Shown piece by piece: positions 1 to 8,863 of a DNA stretch of 64,000 bases (the stretch's first letter is position 1; every line of letters begins with the position of its first letter). The notes under the pieces were generated by a model that searched no databases, was not told where the DNA came from, and saw only the letters and a list, made by a program, of their open reading frames with translations. The stretch comes from Paludisphaera soli (lineage in GTDB: Bacteria > Planctomycetota > Planctomycetia > Isosphaerales > Isosphaeraceae), in contig NZ_JAALJI010000001.1 in assembly GCF_011064595.1 (NCBI RefSeq), positions 372,001 through 436,000 on the forward strand, read 5' to 3'. A program made the translations under genes and the position numbers.

Positions 1-1
1 T

Positions 2-844
2 TCGCATTCCCTAGAAGCATCTCCCGAGACCTCGGCGATCCAGGCCCGAGGGGTTGGGGTCTATAGGGCCGGTCGCTGGATCCTGAAGGACGTGGATTGG
101 ACCGTCCCCGCCGGGGCCTGCGTCGCGGTGCTCGGGCCGAACGGCTGCGGCAAGAGCACGCTGACGCGGGTGGTCTCGGGCTACCTCTGGCCGACCGAGG
201 GGACCGTCTCGGTGCTGGGCGAGGCCTTCGGCGAGGTGGACCTGCACGAGCTTCGCGAGGACCTGCGGCTGGTCCAGCCGACCGGGCTGGCCGAGCCCGA
301 CCCCGAGATGTCGGCGCTCGACATCGCGGCCACCGGCGCCTTCGGGACGGTCGGCCTCTATCGCGAGGCGACGCCCGAGATCCGCCGCGAGGCCGAGCGG
401 CTGCTGGCGACCGTCGGCCTCCGCTCGGTGATGCAGACGCCGTATCAGAACCTGAGCAGCGGCGAACGCATCCGTTGCCTGATGGCCCGCGCGATGGTCC
501 GCAAGCCCCGGCTGCTGCTGCTGGACGAGCCGACCTCGGGCCTGGACCTGCTGGCGCGCGAGCAGGTCCTCGCCACCATCCAGTCGCTCCACGACCAGGA
601 CGACCCGCCGACGGTCGTCCTGATCACCCACCACCTGGAGGAGCTTCCCCCCGCCGTCTCGCGGGTGCTGGTGCTGCAGGACGGCCGGGTCGCCGCCCAG
701 GGGGAGCCGGGGGAGGTCCTGCGGTCGGACCTGCTCTCCGAGGTCTATCAGTGCCCGCTCGAAGTCGTCCGCTCGGAGGGCCGGTACTACTCGCGCGTGA
801 GCCCCGGGGCCTGGGCGTCCTTGCTGGCGAGCGACGAGGGCTGA
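2..844 (+). CDS. ABC transporter ATP-binding protein (5' end outside window)
   Basis: This is the ATPase subunit of an ABC transporter. The reading frame is open from the first bases of the window, and the sequence before the GTG at 92 (a GVGVYRAGRWILKDV stretch) is typical of the beta-sheet that precedes the Walker A motif, so the true start lies upstream. Visible motifs are Walker A (GPNGCGKST), a signature-like LSSGERIRC, Walker B with catalytic glutamate (LLLLDEP), a D-loop (SGLD) and the H-loop histidine (THH). The signature has Glu where Gln or Gly is usual, as in some ModF/PhnC-like or metal-related ATPases. No permease is in view, so the substrate cannot be stated. It ends 114 bases before the next gene. 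Confidence 0.9.
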   Translation, partial: SHSLEASPETSAIQARGVGVYRAGRWILKDVDWTVPAGACVAVLGPNGCGKSTLTRVVSGYLWPTEGTVSVLGEAFGEVDLHELREDLRLVQPTGLAEPDPEMSALDIAATGAFGTVGLYREATPEIRREAERLLATVGLRSVMQTPYQNLSSGERIRCLMARAMVRKPRLLLLDEPTSGLDLLAREQVLATIQSLHDQDDPPTVVLITHHLEELPPAVSRVLVLQDGRVAAQGEPGEVLRSDLLSEVYQCPLEVVRSEGRYYSRVSPGAWASLLASDEG

Positions 845-958
845 CGTCGGGGACCGTCCCACGTCCGGGAAACGATGGGATATACTGGAAGCGACGCGTG
901 TCTCACCGCGTCGAACCCCGACCAGAGTCCACCCCACTGAGCATCCCCGGAGTCGTCC

Positions 959-1408
959 ATGTCTCACCCTCGTCGGACCCTCCGCCTCGCCTGCCTGGCC
1001 GTCGCGGCCCTGACGGCCGCCACGTCGGCCCGGGCGCAGGGCGTCTCGCCCGCGAAGTCCTCGCCCCAGGCCGTCTATGGCGCGCCCCAGGCGTCGGCCG
1101 TCCTCTATCAGGGGCGCCCCTTCACGCCCCAGCCGATCACTGTCACGCCGCTGCCGCCGCCGACCCCGATCGTCCCCGCGCCGGTGGTCGCCTCGCCGCA
1201 GGCTTCGGCCCAGGGGCCGGCCTCGTGCGCCTGCTATTACCCCCAGGGCTACTGCCCGTTCCCGCAGGGCAACTGCGCCTTTCCGCAAGGCTTCTGCCCG
1301 ATGCCCCAGGGGAACTGCGTGGCTCCCGAGCCCTACTACGCCCCGGCCCCCTCGGGCCAGTCGTTGGCGAGCCCCGTCTACGCCGACCCGCAGGCGGGCG
1401 GCTTCTGA
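959..1408 (+). CDS. small secreted Pro/Cys-rich protein with CPQG repeats
   Basis: The 149-residue product starts with a clear signal peptide: basic SHPRRTLR, a hydrophobic stretch, then an AxA-type site near SARAQG. The mature part is rich in Pro, Ala and Gln. It carries four back-to-back seven-residue units of the form xxPQGxC (bases 1235-1318), giving regularly spaced cysteines that could form disulphides or crosslinks after export. No enzyme motif is present. A TATACT hexamer at 881-886 could be a -10 box, but no convincing -35 goes with it. It lies between the ABC ATPase gene and tssA, and a link to the T6SS is not shown. Function unknown. Confidence 0.7.
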   Translation: MSHPRRTLRLACLAVAALTAATSARAQGVSPAKSSPQAVYGAPQASAVLYQGRPFTPQPITVTPLPPPTPIVPAPVVASPQASAQGPASCACYYPQGYCPFPQGNCAFPQGFCPMPQGNCVAPEPYYAPAPSGQSLASPVYADPQAGGF

Positions 1409-1420
1409 AGCCTCGGCCGT

Positions 1421-1448
1421 TTGCGTCCGACCCGGGCCGCGATACACT
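1421..1448 (+). promoter_or_regulatory. possible sigma70-type promoter upstream of tssA
   Basis: TTGCGT (1421-1426) and TACACT (1443-1448) are 16 bases apart and end 57 bases before the tssA start. The -35 match is weak (3 of 6), so this is tentative. Confidence 0.25.
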
Positions 1449-1505
1449 TCGGTGGACGTCGCCCGGGCGCGACGGCGCAGCCGGAATCGTCACCGGGGAT
1501 CGACC

Positions 1506-3416
1506 ATGAGCCTTCCCGCCGTGCTGGACATCGACGAGCTGGTCGCCCCGATCTCGGAGGCCGACCCCGTCGGCGAATACCTCCGCTGGGAGGACGAGTA
1601 CGCGGAGCTGGAGGAGGCCCGACGCGCCGACGAGGACGCCGGCGGCGACGACGTCTGGTCGCGCGACAAGAAGACGTCGGACTGGCCGGCCATCCGCAAG
1701 CTCGGCTCGAAGCTCCTGGCCGAGAAGTCGAAGGACCTCCAGATCGCCGCCTGGGTCGCCGAGGCCCTCGCCCACCAGCACGGCCTGGTCGGCGTGCGCG
1801 ACGGGCTGAAGCTCGTGCTGGCCATCCAGGACGCCTACTGGGACGCCGCCCACCCCGAGCGCGGCGACCTGGAGCTTCGCGAGGCGGTGTATGACTTCAT
1901 CGACCACGACCGCCTGTTCCCGTTCCTGGTGCGGGGCGCGATCGTGACGTACGTCCCGGGCGCCCCGGATTACACGTATACGTTCCTCCGCTACGAGGAG
2001 TCGCGCAAGACCGAGATCCTGGCCAACGCGAAGTATGAGAGCGACGACCTGCGTGAGGCGGCGTTGGAAGGCCGCCTGACCGGCGATCGGTTCGACGAGG
2101 CCGTGCAGGCGACCTCGCGCGACTTCTACGTGCAGCTCCTGGAAACTTGCGAGGAGAGCCTCGCCGTCGTCGAGGCGATCAACCAGGGGATCGCCGACCG
2201 ATGGACGGGCAAGAATCGGCCCCGCCTCAGCAAAGTCGAGGAGGCCCTGCTGGCGCTCCGCAAGTTCGCCCGTCAGGTGCTCGCCAGGAAGCCCGACGAG
2301 AGCCCCGCGGCCGACGCCGAGCCGGCACCCGAGCACGAGGAGTCGGACGGGGACGACGGCTGGGGCGCCTCGTCCGAGGCCGACGATTCGACCGGGTCGA
2401 TCGACGGCTGGTCCACTCCGGCCGTCGAGACTGTCCGGCCCGCCCGCAAGCCGGCGCGGAGGCGGACGTCCGGCGAGCCGGCGACCGTCGAGGAGGCCCA
2501 CGATCAGATCGCCGAGGCCGCCCATTTTCTGCGATCCCAGGACCCCTCCGACCCCACCCCCTACCTGGTGCTCCGCGGTCTGGCGCTCGGCGCCGTCTTC
2601 CGGCCCGAGGGGCTCGACCCGGCGAACCTGCCCGCCCCGTCGAGCGAGGTGCGCGAGAAACTCTTCCTGTCGTCTCGGGCCGAGGACGAGGAAAACTGGA
2701 CGATCCTGCTCGCCGAGTCCGAACAGGCGATGGGCCGCCCCGAAGGCCGGGGCTGGCTCGACCTCCACTGGTACGCGGACCGGGCGCTCGAGGGCCTGGG
2801 ATACGAAGACGCCGCCCGGGCCGGCCGAGCCTTCCTGAGAGCTGGACTGGACGAGCACCGCGACTGGACCGAGGCCCACCTGCGAGACGGCACTCCCTGC
2901 GCCTCCCGAGCCACGCTGGATTGGCTGCATGAGCGCGAGATCCTCGGCGGACCCGCCGAGAAGCCCGTGGACTTCGCCGGCTTCCACCGAACCGCCGAGC
3001 CCCCCCCCAGCGAGGACGAGGCCCCCGGCGAGGAACGGCCGAGCCGTCCTGTCGACGCCTGGGACCGCGCCCAGGAGCTGTTCCGCGAGGGGCGGGCGGC
3101 CGAGGCCCTCTCGGTCATGGCGAAGGCGGCCAGCCAGGCCTCCAGCGGTCGCGAGCGATTCCTGCGCTCGCTCCAGCAGGCGGAGCTGTGCATCGCGCTC
3201 GGGCGGGACGCCCTCGCCCTGCCGCTGCTCGAGAACCTGGCGCGGCGGATCGACGAGCAGAAGCTGGAGCAGTGGGAGGACTCGGGCCTCTGCGCCCGGG
3301 TCTTCTCCTCGCTCTATCGCTGCCTCCGGGGTCGCGACGAGGCCCGGGCCGCCACGGTCTACGATCGGCTCTGCCAGCTCGACCTCGCGATGGCCATCGA
3401 GATCGAAAACTCCTGA
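1506..3416 (+). CDS. tssA: type VI secretion system protein TssA (ImpA family)
   Basis: TssA acts at the T6SS baseplate and distal sheath end and helps coordinate tube and sheath growth. The 636-residue product has an ImpA_N-like N-terminus (PISEADPVGEYLRW, then the segments around SDWPAIRKL and AYWDAAHP, which are characteristic). An acidic, Ser/Pro-rich linker follows at about residues 260-330, then a helical C-terminal half resembling the VasJ-type TssA C-terminus. The open frame extends upstream to 1077, but that part reads as Arg/Pro-rich nonsense overlapping the previous gene, so the ATG at 1506 was chosen. It lies about 27 kb from the main tss cluster, at the head of the lipoprotein, pseudo-caspase, kinase and caspase gene group. 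Confidence 0.88.
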   Translation: MSLPAVLDIDELVAPISEADPVGEYLRWEDEYAELEEARRADEDAGGDDVWSRDKKTSDWPAIRKLGSKLLAEKSKDLQIAAWVAEALAHQHGLVGVRDGLKLVLAIQDAYWDAAHPERGDLELREAVYDFIDHDRLFPFLVRGAIVTYVPGAPDYTYTFLRYEESRKTEILANAKYESDDLREAALEGRLTGDRFDEAVQATSRDFYVQLLETCEESLAVVEAINQGIADRWTGKNRPRLSKVEEALLALRKFARQVLARKPDESPAADAEPAPEHEESDGDDGWGASSEADDSTGSIDGWSTPAVETVRPARKPARRRTSGEPATVEEAHDQIAEAAHFLRSQDPSDPTPYLVLRGLALGAVFRPEGLDPANLPAPSSEVREKLFLSSRAEDEENWTILLAESEQAMGRPEGRGWLDLHWYADRALEGLGYEDAARAGRAFLRAGLDEHRDWTEAHLRDGTPCASRATLDWLHEREILGGPAEKPVDFAGFHRTAEPPPSEDEAPGEERPSRPVDAWDRAQELFREGRAAEALSVMAKAASQASSGRERFLRSLQQAELCIALGRDALALPLLENLARRIDEQKLEQWEDSGLCARVFSSLYRCLRGRDEARAATVYDRLCQLDLAMAIEIENS

Positions 3417-3440
3417 TCCTGCGAATTTGAACGTGCCGCG

Positions 3441-3477
3441 GAAAATCCGGAAGAATTCCGAGGATTCCGAGAATCCG
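3441..3477. repeat. short degenerate repeat array (ATTCCGAG units)
   Basis: Four imperfect copies of an (A/G)ATTCCG-like unit follow each other with a period of 9-10 bases, including two exact ATTCCGAG copies at 3455-3462 and 3464-3471. The array lies in the gap between tssA and the lipoprotein gene, and its AT content stands out from its surroundings. A loosely similar A-rich stretch occurs at about 19485-19535 upstream of another exported protein gene. Function unknown. Confidence 0.4.
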
Positions 3478-3674
3478 CATCTCTTGCCGGGCCGATAATA
3501 CCGGCGTCGACGCGGCGTCCGGGCCTTCCGGCACCGTCGTCCCAATACGAGGCCCCGCGGCAGGGTCCGCCGCGGCCTCCGGACGAAGGAATCGGCCGGA
3601 GGCTCATGCCAAGCACGGGTCGGCGCCCAGGACATGGTGCGTCGGTAGCACGGATGCAAATAAAGGAGCCGGTC

Positions 3675-4649
3675 ATGATGACCCCTCGGAACATTCTCGC
3701 CTGCCTCGTCGTCGGCTTGTCCGCCGGGTGCGCCGGCGTCTCGGTGGTCAAGGATCCCGGGGCGGACGACGGCGGCATCCGCTACTGGCGTCCCAAGCCG
3801 TACCTGCTGGTCACCCCGGCCGACGCCACGGGCCGGATGGTGAAGATCAAGCTGGAGTACCTGCCGGACTTCTCCGAGGAGTACTCGATCACCCCCAAGG
3901 GCAAGAAGCCGCCCCAGATCCAGCTCAAGGACGGCTGGAACCTGGTCGCGGTGGGGGGCCCCGCCCCGCCGCCGGAGCCGGCCGAGGCCGCCCCCGCCCC
4001 GCCCCCGCCCGGGGCCGACCCGATGAAGCTGCCGGAGTATGTGGTCGCCGCGACGAACGTCCCGATCGGCTATTACGAGTCGGTCTTCGACGTGAGGGGG
4101 AGTCGGAAGATCCTCAAGGGCTGGCGTTACATCGGCATGAGCCCGATCGGCGGCGGCGACTCGATCGGCGTCGATCCTCCCGCCCCCAACCAGCCCCCCG
4201 GCTGCCCGCCGCTCCAGCGCGGCTCGTCGATGCCCGGCCCGCTCTACGGCATGGTCTTCTTCAACGGCGTGATGACCTTCCGCACGCTCGACGAGATCGC
4301 CAACAACATGACGTGCCCGCAGTACGTCAAGATCATCCCCGACAAGCCCGAGCCGGTCGTCGTCCCGCCGCCGGAAACCCGGATGAAGCCCGACCAGCCC
4401 ACGGACCCGGACACCCGCATCAAGGTCGACCCCGACCTGCCCGTCGACGAAATGAAGCTGGATGAAGCCACCCCGCCGGCGATCGTCCCGGAAGTGGTTG
4501 TGCCGCCGATCCCCTCCCCGGCCCCGCCCGAGAGCACGTCGCTGAACCTGACCCCCGCCCCCTCGGGCACCGAGGATCGGGCCGTGCAGCGGACCTCGAT
4601 CAGCATCCCGCCCCCCAAGGCCTGGGCTTCGCTGACGGAAACCCGCTGA
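3675..4649 (+). CDS. lipoprotein of unknown function beside tssA
   Basis: The start was set at the ATG at 3675, six bases after AAGGAG (3663-3668). The frame is open further upstream without a better signal. The 324-residue product begins with a lipoprotein signal ending in a lipobox (LSAGC, Cys at about residue 21), so it should be lipidated and anchored in a membrane. Residues 30-220 contain a probable beta-rich domain (around KPYLLVTPAD and YESVFDVRGSRK), interrupted by a Pro/Ala-rich loop. The C-terminal 100 residues are Pro-rich and probably disordered. T6SS membrane complexes usually include the lipoprotein TssJ, and this gene is the only lipoprotein in the T6SS part of the window. It is longer than TssJ and I see no clear TssJ signature, so that role is only a hypothesis. 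A strong terminator follows. Confidence 0.75.
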   Translation: MMTPRNILACLVVGLSAGCAGVSVVKDPGADDGGIRYWRPKPYLLVTPADATGRMVKIKLEYLPDFSEEYSITPKGKKPPQIQLKDGWNLVAVGGPAPPPEPAEAAPAPPPPGADPMKLPEYVVAATNVPIGYYESVFDVRGSRKILKGWRYIGMSPIGGGDSIGVDPPAPNQPPGCPPLQRGSSMPGPLYGMVFFNGVMTFRTLDEIANNMTCPQYVKIIPDKPEPVVVPPPETRMKPDQPTDPDTRIKVDPDLPVDEMKLDEATPPAIVPEVVVPPIPSPAPPESTSLNLTPAPSGTEDRAVQRTSISIPPPKAWASLTETR

Positions 4650-4681
4650 CCACGCCTGTCGACGACATCGCCGCTCCTTGC

Positions 4682-4712
4682 AAGACGCCCCGGGTCCGCC
4701 CGGGGCGTCTTT
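4682..4712 (+). terminator. intrinsic terminator after the lipoprotein gene
   Basis: A perfect 13-bp stem (4682-4694 with 4699-4711) closes on a TCCG tetraloop. The right arm ends in TCTT and runs into TTTC. It separates the tssA-lipoprotein pair from the next gene. Confidence 0.85.
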
Positions 4713-4881
4713 CGCGCGCCGGAGTCGGTCGAGACGCCCGGCCGGGACGTCGATGTCGACGGTGCCGGTCCGGTTTTTCGTTGAGTCCGCCCGCCGCGCG
4801 TCGGTAAGGTGACGGAACGAGTCGCGTCGAAGGCGATTTCAGATCCATTTCGAACACCCAAGGGCCCGGGGTCTGACCGTG

Positions 4882-7800
4882 ATGGCGACCGCGACCTCGC
4901 GCGGCAGGAAGCTCTCGAAGCCTCGTCAATCCCTGGCGATCCTGGAGGCGTCGGCGCTCGTCTCGGCCGTCGTCCTGCTGGCCTGGCTGGCGCTCTGGTT
5001 CATCCACCAGCGGGCGCAGGGCCTGCGGGTGGAGGCCCACCACCTCGGCCATGAGGACCTGGCCGCGGCCGAGGCGCCCTTCCCGGCTGCCGACGTGCGG
5101 ACCCTGCTCGACTCGGCCGACGAGGGCCACCAGGCGGCCTCGGCCGCCGACGGCCTGCTCGACGCCGCGCGGGCCGCCTGCTCGCGCCCCGGCGGCCCGG
5201 TCCTCCTGTACGTCTCGGCCCCCACGCTCGACGCCGGCCCCGAGCCCGAACTCGGCTCGACGACCCTCCGCGCGTTCCTGGAAGAGATCGTGAAAGCGGC
5301 GAAGTGCGACGTCGTCCTGGCCCTCGACCTGGCGCAGGTGGACAGCGACCGCGACCTCGGCGTGTATGCGAACGCCCCGTATCGCGGCCTGGTCGACGTC
5401 GTGGAATCGATCGAGCCGGGCGAGCACGCCGTCTACGTCCTGACCTCCGCGGCCCCGGGGCAGAAGAGCTGGGGGTCGGAGGCCCTGGGACGGTCGGCCT
5501 TCGCGCACTTCCTCCGCGAGGGGCTGGCGGGCGAGGCGAGGGGATGGGACGCGACCGAGATCCTCGGCCGCGTCACCGTCGAGGGGCTGCATCGCTATGT
5601 CCACCAGCACGTCTCGCGATGGGCCCGCGACCATCGCCGGGCCGTCCAGACCCCCTTGATCGCGAGGATCGGCGAGGCGCGACGGCCCATCGCGCTGGCC
5701 TTCGTCCCCCGCCCCGCCGCCCCCGAGAAGGTCGAGGAGCCGGCCCCGCCGCCCAGGCCGCCGGCCGAGGCTCCGAAGGAGGCTGCCAAGGGCGAGCCCG
5801 CCGCGAAGCCCGAGCCCCCGCCCGTCGAGCCCCGGGTCGCCTTGCTGAACGACTTGCTGGAGGAATGGAAGCGTCACGACGCCCTGCTCGACCGTTCTCC
5901 GCCACCGTATCGTTCGCAACCGGCCGGGTTCCGGTCGTACCAGGCGAGCCTGGTCCGCGCCGAGCGTCGGCTCCGCGCCGCGTGGTCCGACCCCGCCTCG
6001 ATCGAGGTCGTCCGCGAGGACGTTCGCACGGCGAGCCGGGGCCGCGAGGAGGTCGAGTCCGCGCTCAAAGAGGCCGAGGAACGAGCCCGGAGCTTCCCGT
6101 TCCGCCCCGCCGGGGGGGACGAGGAGGGGCGTCGCGCCGTCACCGACGCCCTGCTCTTCCTGACCGACACCGCGCCGGCCGATCGGGCCCTCTACGCCCC
6201 GCCGCCCCCCGCTGAGGCCCCGAAAGCCGACGCCGGCGCGAAGCCCGACGCGGGGCCGAAGCCCCCCTCGCCGGCCCGCCCCGATCCCCCGCGCGCCCTG
6301 GCCGACGCCGTGCCGCACGGCTTCCCGGAACGCTATCTGGAGCTGCAACTGCCGGCGTGGTCCCTGCGATTCGCGCGCGATTTCGAGGTGCCGGACCACT
6401 TCCGGGACGAGCGTCGCTCGGCCATCCTGCATCGCCTGGTGGAAGTCCGCGCCCGCGCCGAGGAGGCCCTGGCGGCCGACCGTCGAGGGCTGGACTGGAT
6501 CCGGCCGGCGATCGCGAAGGGGGACGACGAGCGGCGACGACTCCAGGACCGGGTCTTCGCGCCCGACCAGGCGACGGACGAGGCCGGCAAGGAACTGCTG
6601 GAATCCATCCCGATCCTCGGCCGTTCCCACTACGAGCCGGCCTCCCGCGCCATCCAGGCCTACAAGGAAGGGCGGGCGACCTGGGAGCGGGTCGCGGCCG
6701 AGCTGCCGGACCTCGCGGAGTGGGCCGTGCGAGCCAGGGCGCGCAGGCCGGAAGACCGCTCATTGGAGGACAGCCCGCTCCCCGCCGACGTCTCGCAGGC
6801 GCTCGACGACGCCGAGGCCCTCGCCCAGGCCCTCGATCGGCCGATTCCCACGGGCGGCGACTTCGCGCAGGCGGTGCAGGGCCGGTTGGAAGTCCTGTCG
6901 GAGGCCTCGCGCAAGGCACGCACGTCGCTGGCCGCTCTGGAGAAGGGGCTGCACGACTCCGCCCGTTCCGAGGGCCGCGACTGGACGGCGATCGACGCCG
7001 CGCTGGGGACGCCCTGGCTCCCGGCCGAGTCCCGACGGTCGCTGCTGCAAGCCCTCGTCCGCCGCGCCGAGAGGGTCCGGGTCGAGCCGGAACGCAGCAC
7101 GATCGACGCCGACGAGGTCCGGCCGGCCGACCCGGGCTTCTGGAGCGTCGCCGGGGGCCTCGCGGCGCTCGACGAGCGGCTCCGCGAGATCGCCGGGGGG
7201 GCGTCGCCCGCCGACGCGGGGGCGGCGCTCGTGACCCAGGCCTGGGAGGCCGCCAAGGGGGCGCCCGGCTCGCCCGACTCGGTCGACGCCGCCGTCCCGG
7301 CGTTTTGGAAGTACGCCGAGCACGCGGCGAGGCTCCGCGAACGCGCCCGCGTGGATCGCTCCCGACGGCTCGGCGGCGAGCCGAAGAAGCCGGAGGATCT
7401 CCACGCTTCGCTCCAGGCCGACGACCGGGCGATCCGGCTCATGGGCCGCGGCGAGCTTCGCAGCGACGCCCGCGCCGCGGACGGCCTCGTCGACGCCTGG
7501 GACCGGCTGGCGAGGCTCCGCACGCTCGTCTTCCACGCCGAGCGGCTTCAGCAGGACTTCGTCGCCAGCGCCCCCTCGGCGGTCCAGGAGGCCGTCGCGC
7601 TGGCGCGGGGCCTCGGCGTCCAGGAGCCTCGCGACCCGTTCGTGGGCGGCGGCTCGCTGGCCCTGCGGACCGATCCCGCCGCCGGCTCCCCGCTCAAGAT
7701 CGGCGACGACGGCCTGGCCGAGCTGAGGCTCGGCGTCGCCCCCCCCGACGAGGGCCGCGAGGGGCGGGTCCCGGCCGGCCGCGCGTTCGTCGGCCTGGCC

Positions 7801-8754
7801 TCGCCCCCCGAGGGCCTCCGCGTCCAGGACGCCCGCCGGACGCCGGCGGCCTCGCCCCCGGGGGCGCTGCGGGAGGTCGGGCCGGGGGCCGACTCGTCGC
7901 TGGGGGACCTGGTCGTGCGGCAGGTGGACCCGGCGATCAACGCCGACACGTACGAACTGCGGGCGATGGCCTTCTATCGGGGCCGCGTCGACCAGAGGGC
8001 CGCCGTCCCGCTCACCGTCGTCCCCAGGGCCTACGCCGAGCTGGTCAAGCTCCAGATCTCCCACGACCTCGACGAACTCCGGTCGCGGTTCGGCGACAAG
8101 ACCGCCGCGCTCATCGAGGACCAATTCAAGTTCCACCCCGGCGAGGGCGCCATGCACCGCGGCAAATCGGCGTCCTACCGGCTGAATTTCACGAACGTCA
8201 CGTTCCGCGACCTCACATTGTTCTACAGGCGGACGCTCGCCGACCCGGGCGGCGCTGAGCCCGAGATCCCGGTCGACGAGGAGGAGAAGTCGCTCGTCCT
8301 CCCGGCCGGCAAGACCCTATCGCTCCCCGGCGTGGTGACGTCCGCCCAGGCCGCGATCGACAAGCCGCGCGACCTGCGGGTCGCCTGGCGTCTCCTGGAG
8401 AAGAAGGAGCCGATGAAGCCGCTGTCGGTCCGCTTCCGCCAGGTGGACGTCGAACGCTACATGGAGTTCCGGCCGTCGATCGGCGTGGCCGAGCACGACG
8501 GGGTCCCGCAGGAGTGCTTCGTCGTCCAGTTCGTCCGCAAGTCGAACGACCCGGTGCGCGAGCCCATCCTGGGCCGCGAGATTTCCGGGATGATCAACGG
8601 CATCAAGACGTCGTTCGCCCCCTCGCAGCTCATCATGCCCGGCAAGTCGTTCACGATGACCCAGCCCCGGACGCCGCCGGGCGCGATCAAGTTCACCTGG
8701 TCGGCCGAGATCGAGAACGACCGGCTCCAGCCCAGAGAGTTCAACGGGCCGTGA
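4882..8754 (+). CDS. large membrane-anchored protein with degenerate caspase-like domain
   Basis: The product has 1290 residues; a GTG one codon upstream is an equally possible start. A short basic N-terminus precedes one transmembrane helix (about residues 22-42, LVSAVVLLAWLALWF), suggesting that the bulk lies outside the cytoplasm. Residues 75-285 look like a caspase/C14 fold with strands LLYVSAP and VVLALDLAQV, a SAAPGQKSWGSEALGRSAF segment and a final QTPLIARI. Where active members have GH and DAC, this protein has Ala-Pro (Pro114) and Asp-Leu-Ala (Ala151), so it should be inactive. Next come Pro/Ala linkers, a long helical, charged region (about 310-900), and a C-terminal part likely to be beta-rich (about 930-1290). 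It sits between tssA/lipoprotein and the kinase gene. A scaffold role in the T6SS envelope complex is conceivable but unproven. Confidence 0.8.
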   Translation: MATATSRGRKLSKPRQSLAILEASALVSAVVLLAWLALWFIHQRAQGLRVEAHHLGHEDLAAAEAPFPAADVRTLLDSADEGHQAASAADGLLDAARAACSRPGGPVLLYVSAPTLDAGPEPELGSTTLRAFLEEIVKAAKCDVVLALDLAQVDSDRDLGVYANAPYRGLVDVVESIEPGEHAVYVLTSAAPGQKSWGSEALGRSAFAHFLREGLAGEARGWDATEILGRVTVEGLHRYVHQHVSRWARDHRRAVQTPLIARIGEARRPIALAFVPRPAAPEKVEEPAPPPRPPAEAPKEAAKGEPAAKPEPPPVEPRVALLNDLLEEWKRHDALLDRSPPPYRSQPAGFRSYQASLVRAERRLRAAWSDPASIEVVREDVRTASRGREEVESALKEAEERARSFPFRPAGGDEEGRRAVTDALLFLTDTAPADRALYAPPPPAEAPKADAGAKPDAGPKPPSPARPDPPRALADAVPHGFPERYLELQLPAWSLRFARDFEVPDHFRDERRSAILHRLVEVRARAEEALAADRRGLDWIRPAIAKGDDERRRLQDRVFAPDQATDEAGKELLESIPILGRSHYEPASRAIQAYKEGRATWERVAAELPDLAEWAVRARARRPEDRSLEDSPLPADVSQALDDAEALAQALDRPIPTGGDFAQAVQGRLEVLSEASRKARTSLAALEKGLHDSARSEGRDWTAIDAALGTPWLPAESRRSLLQALVRRAERVRVEPERSTIDADEVRPADPGFWSVAGGLAALDERLREIAGGASPADAGAALVTQAWEAAKGAPGSPDSVDAAVPAFWKYAEHAARLRERARVDRSRRLGGEPKKPEDLHASLQADDRAIRLMGRGELRSDARAADGLVDAWDRLARLRTLVFHAERLQQDFVASAPSAVQEAVALARGLGVQEPRDPFVGGGSLALRTDPAAGSPLKIGDDGLAELRLGVAPPDEGREGRVPAGRAFVGLASPPEGLRVQDARRTPAASPPGALREVGPGADSSLGDLVVRQVDPAINADTYELRAMAFYRGRVDQRAAVPLTVVPRAYAELVKLQISHDLDELRSRFGDKTAALIEDQFKFHPGEGAMHRGKSASYRLNFTNVTFRDLTLFYRRTLADPGGAEPEIPVDEEEKSLVLPAGKTLSLPGVVTSAQAAIDKPRDLRVAWRLLEKKEPMKPLSVRFRQVDVERYMEFRPSIGVAEHDGVPQECFVVQFVRKSNDPVREPILGREISGMINGIKTSFAPSQLIMPGKSFTMTQPRTPPGAIKFTWSAEIENDRLQPREFNGP

Positions 8755-8863
8755 CCGGAGGGACCTCCGGCCGAGGCCCGCAGCCGCGAGCCCTCGCCGC
8801 GCCCGACGTCCTGGAACCGAAGGACGGGGCCGTCGCGGAAGACTTCGCCGGAAGGACCGAGCC

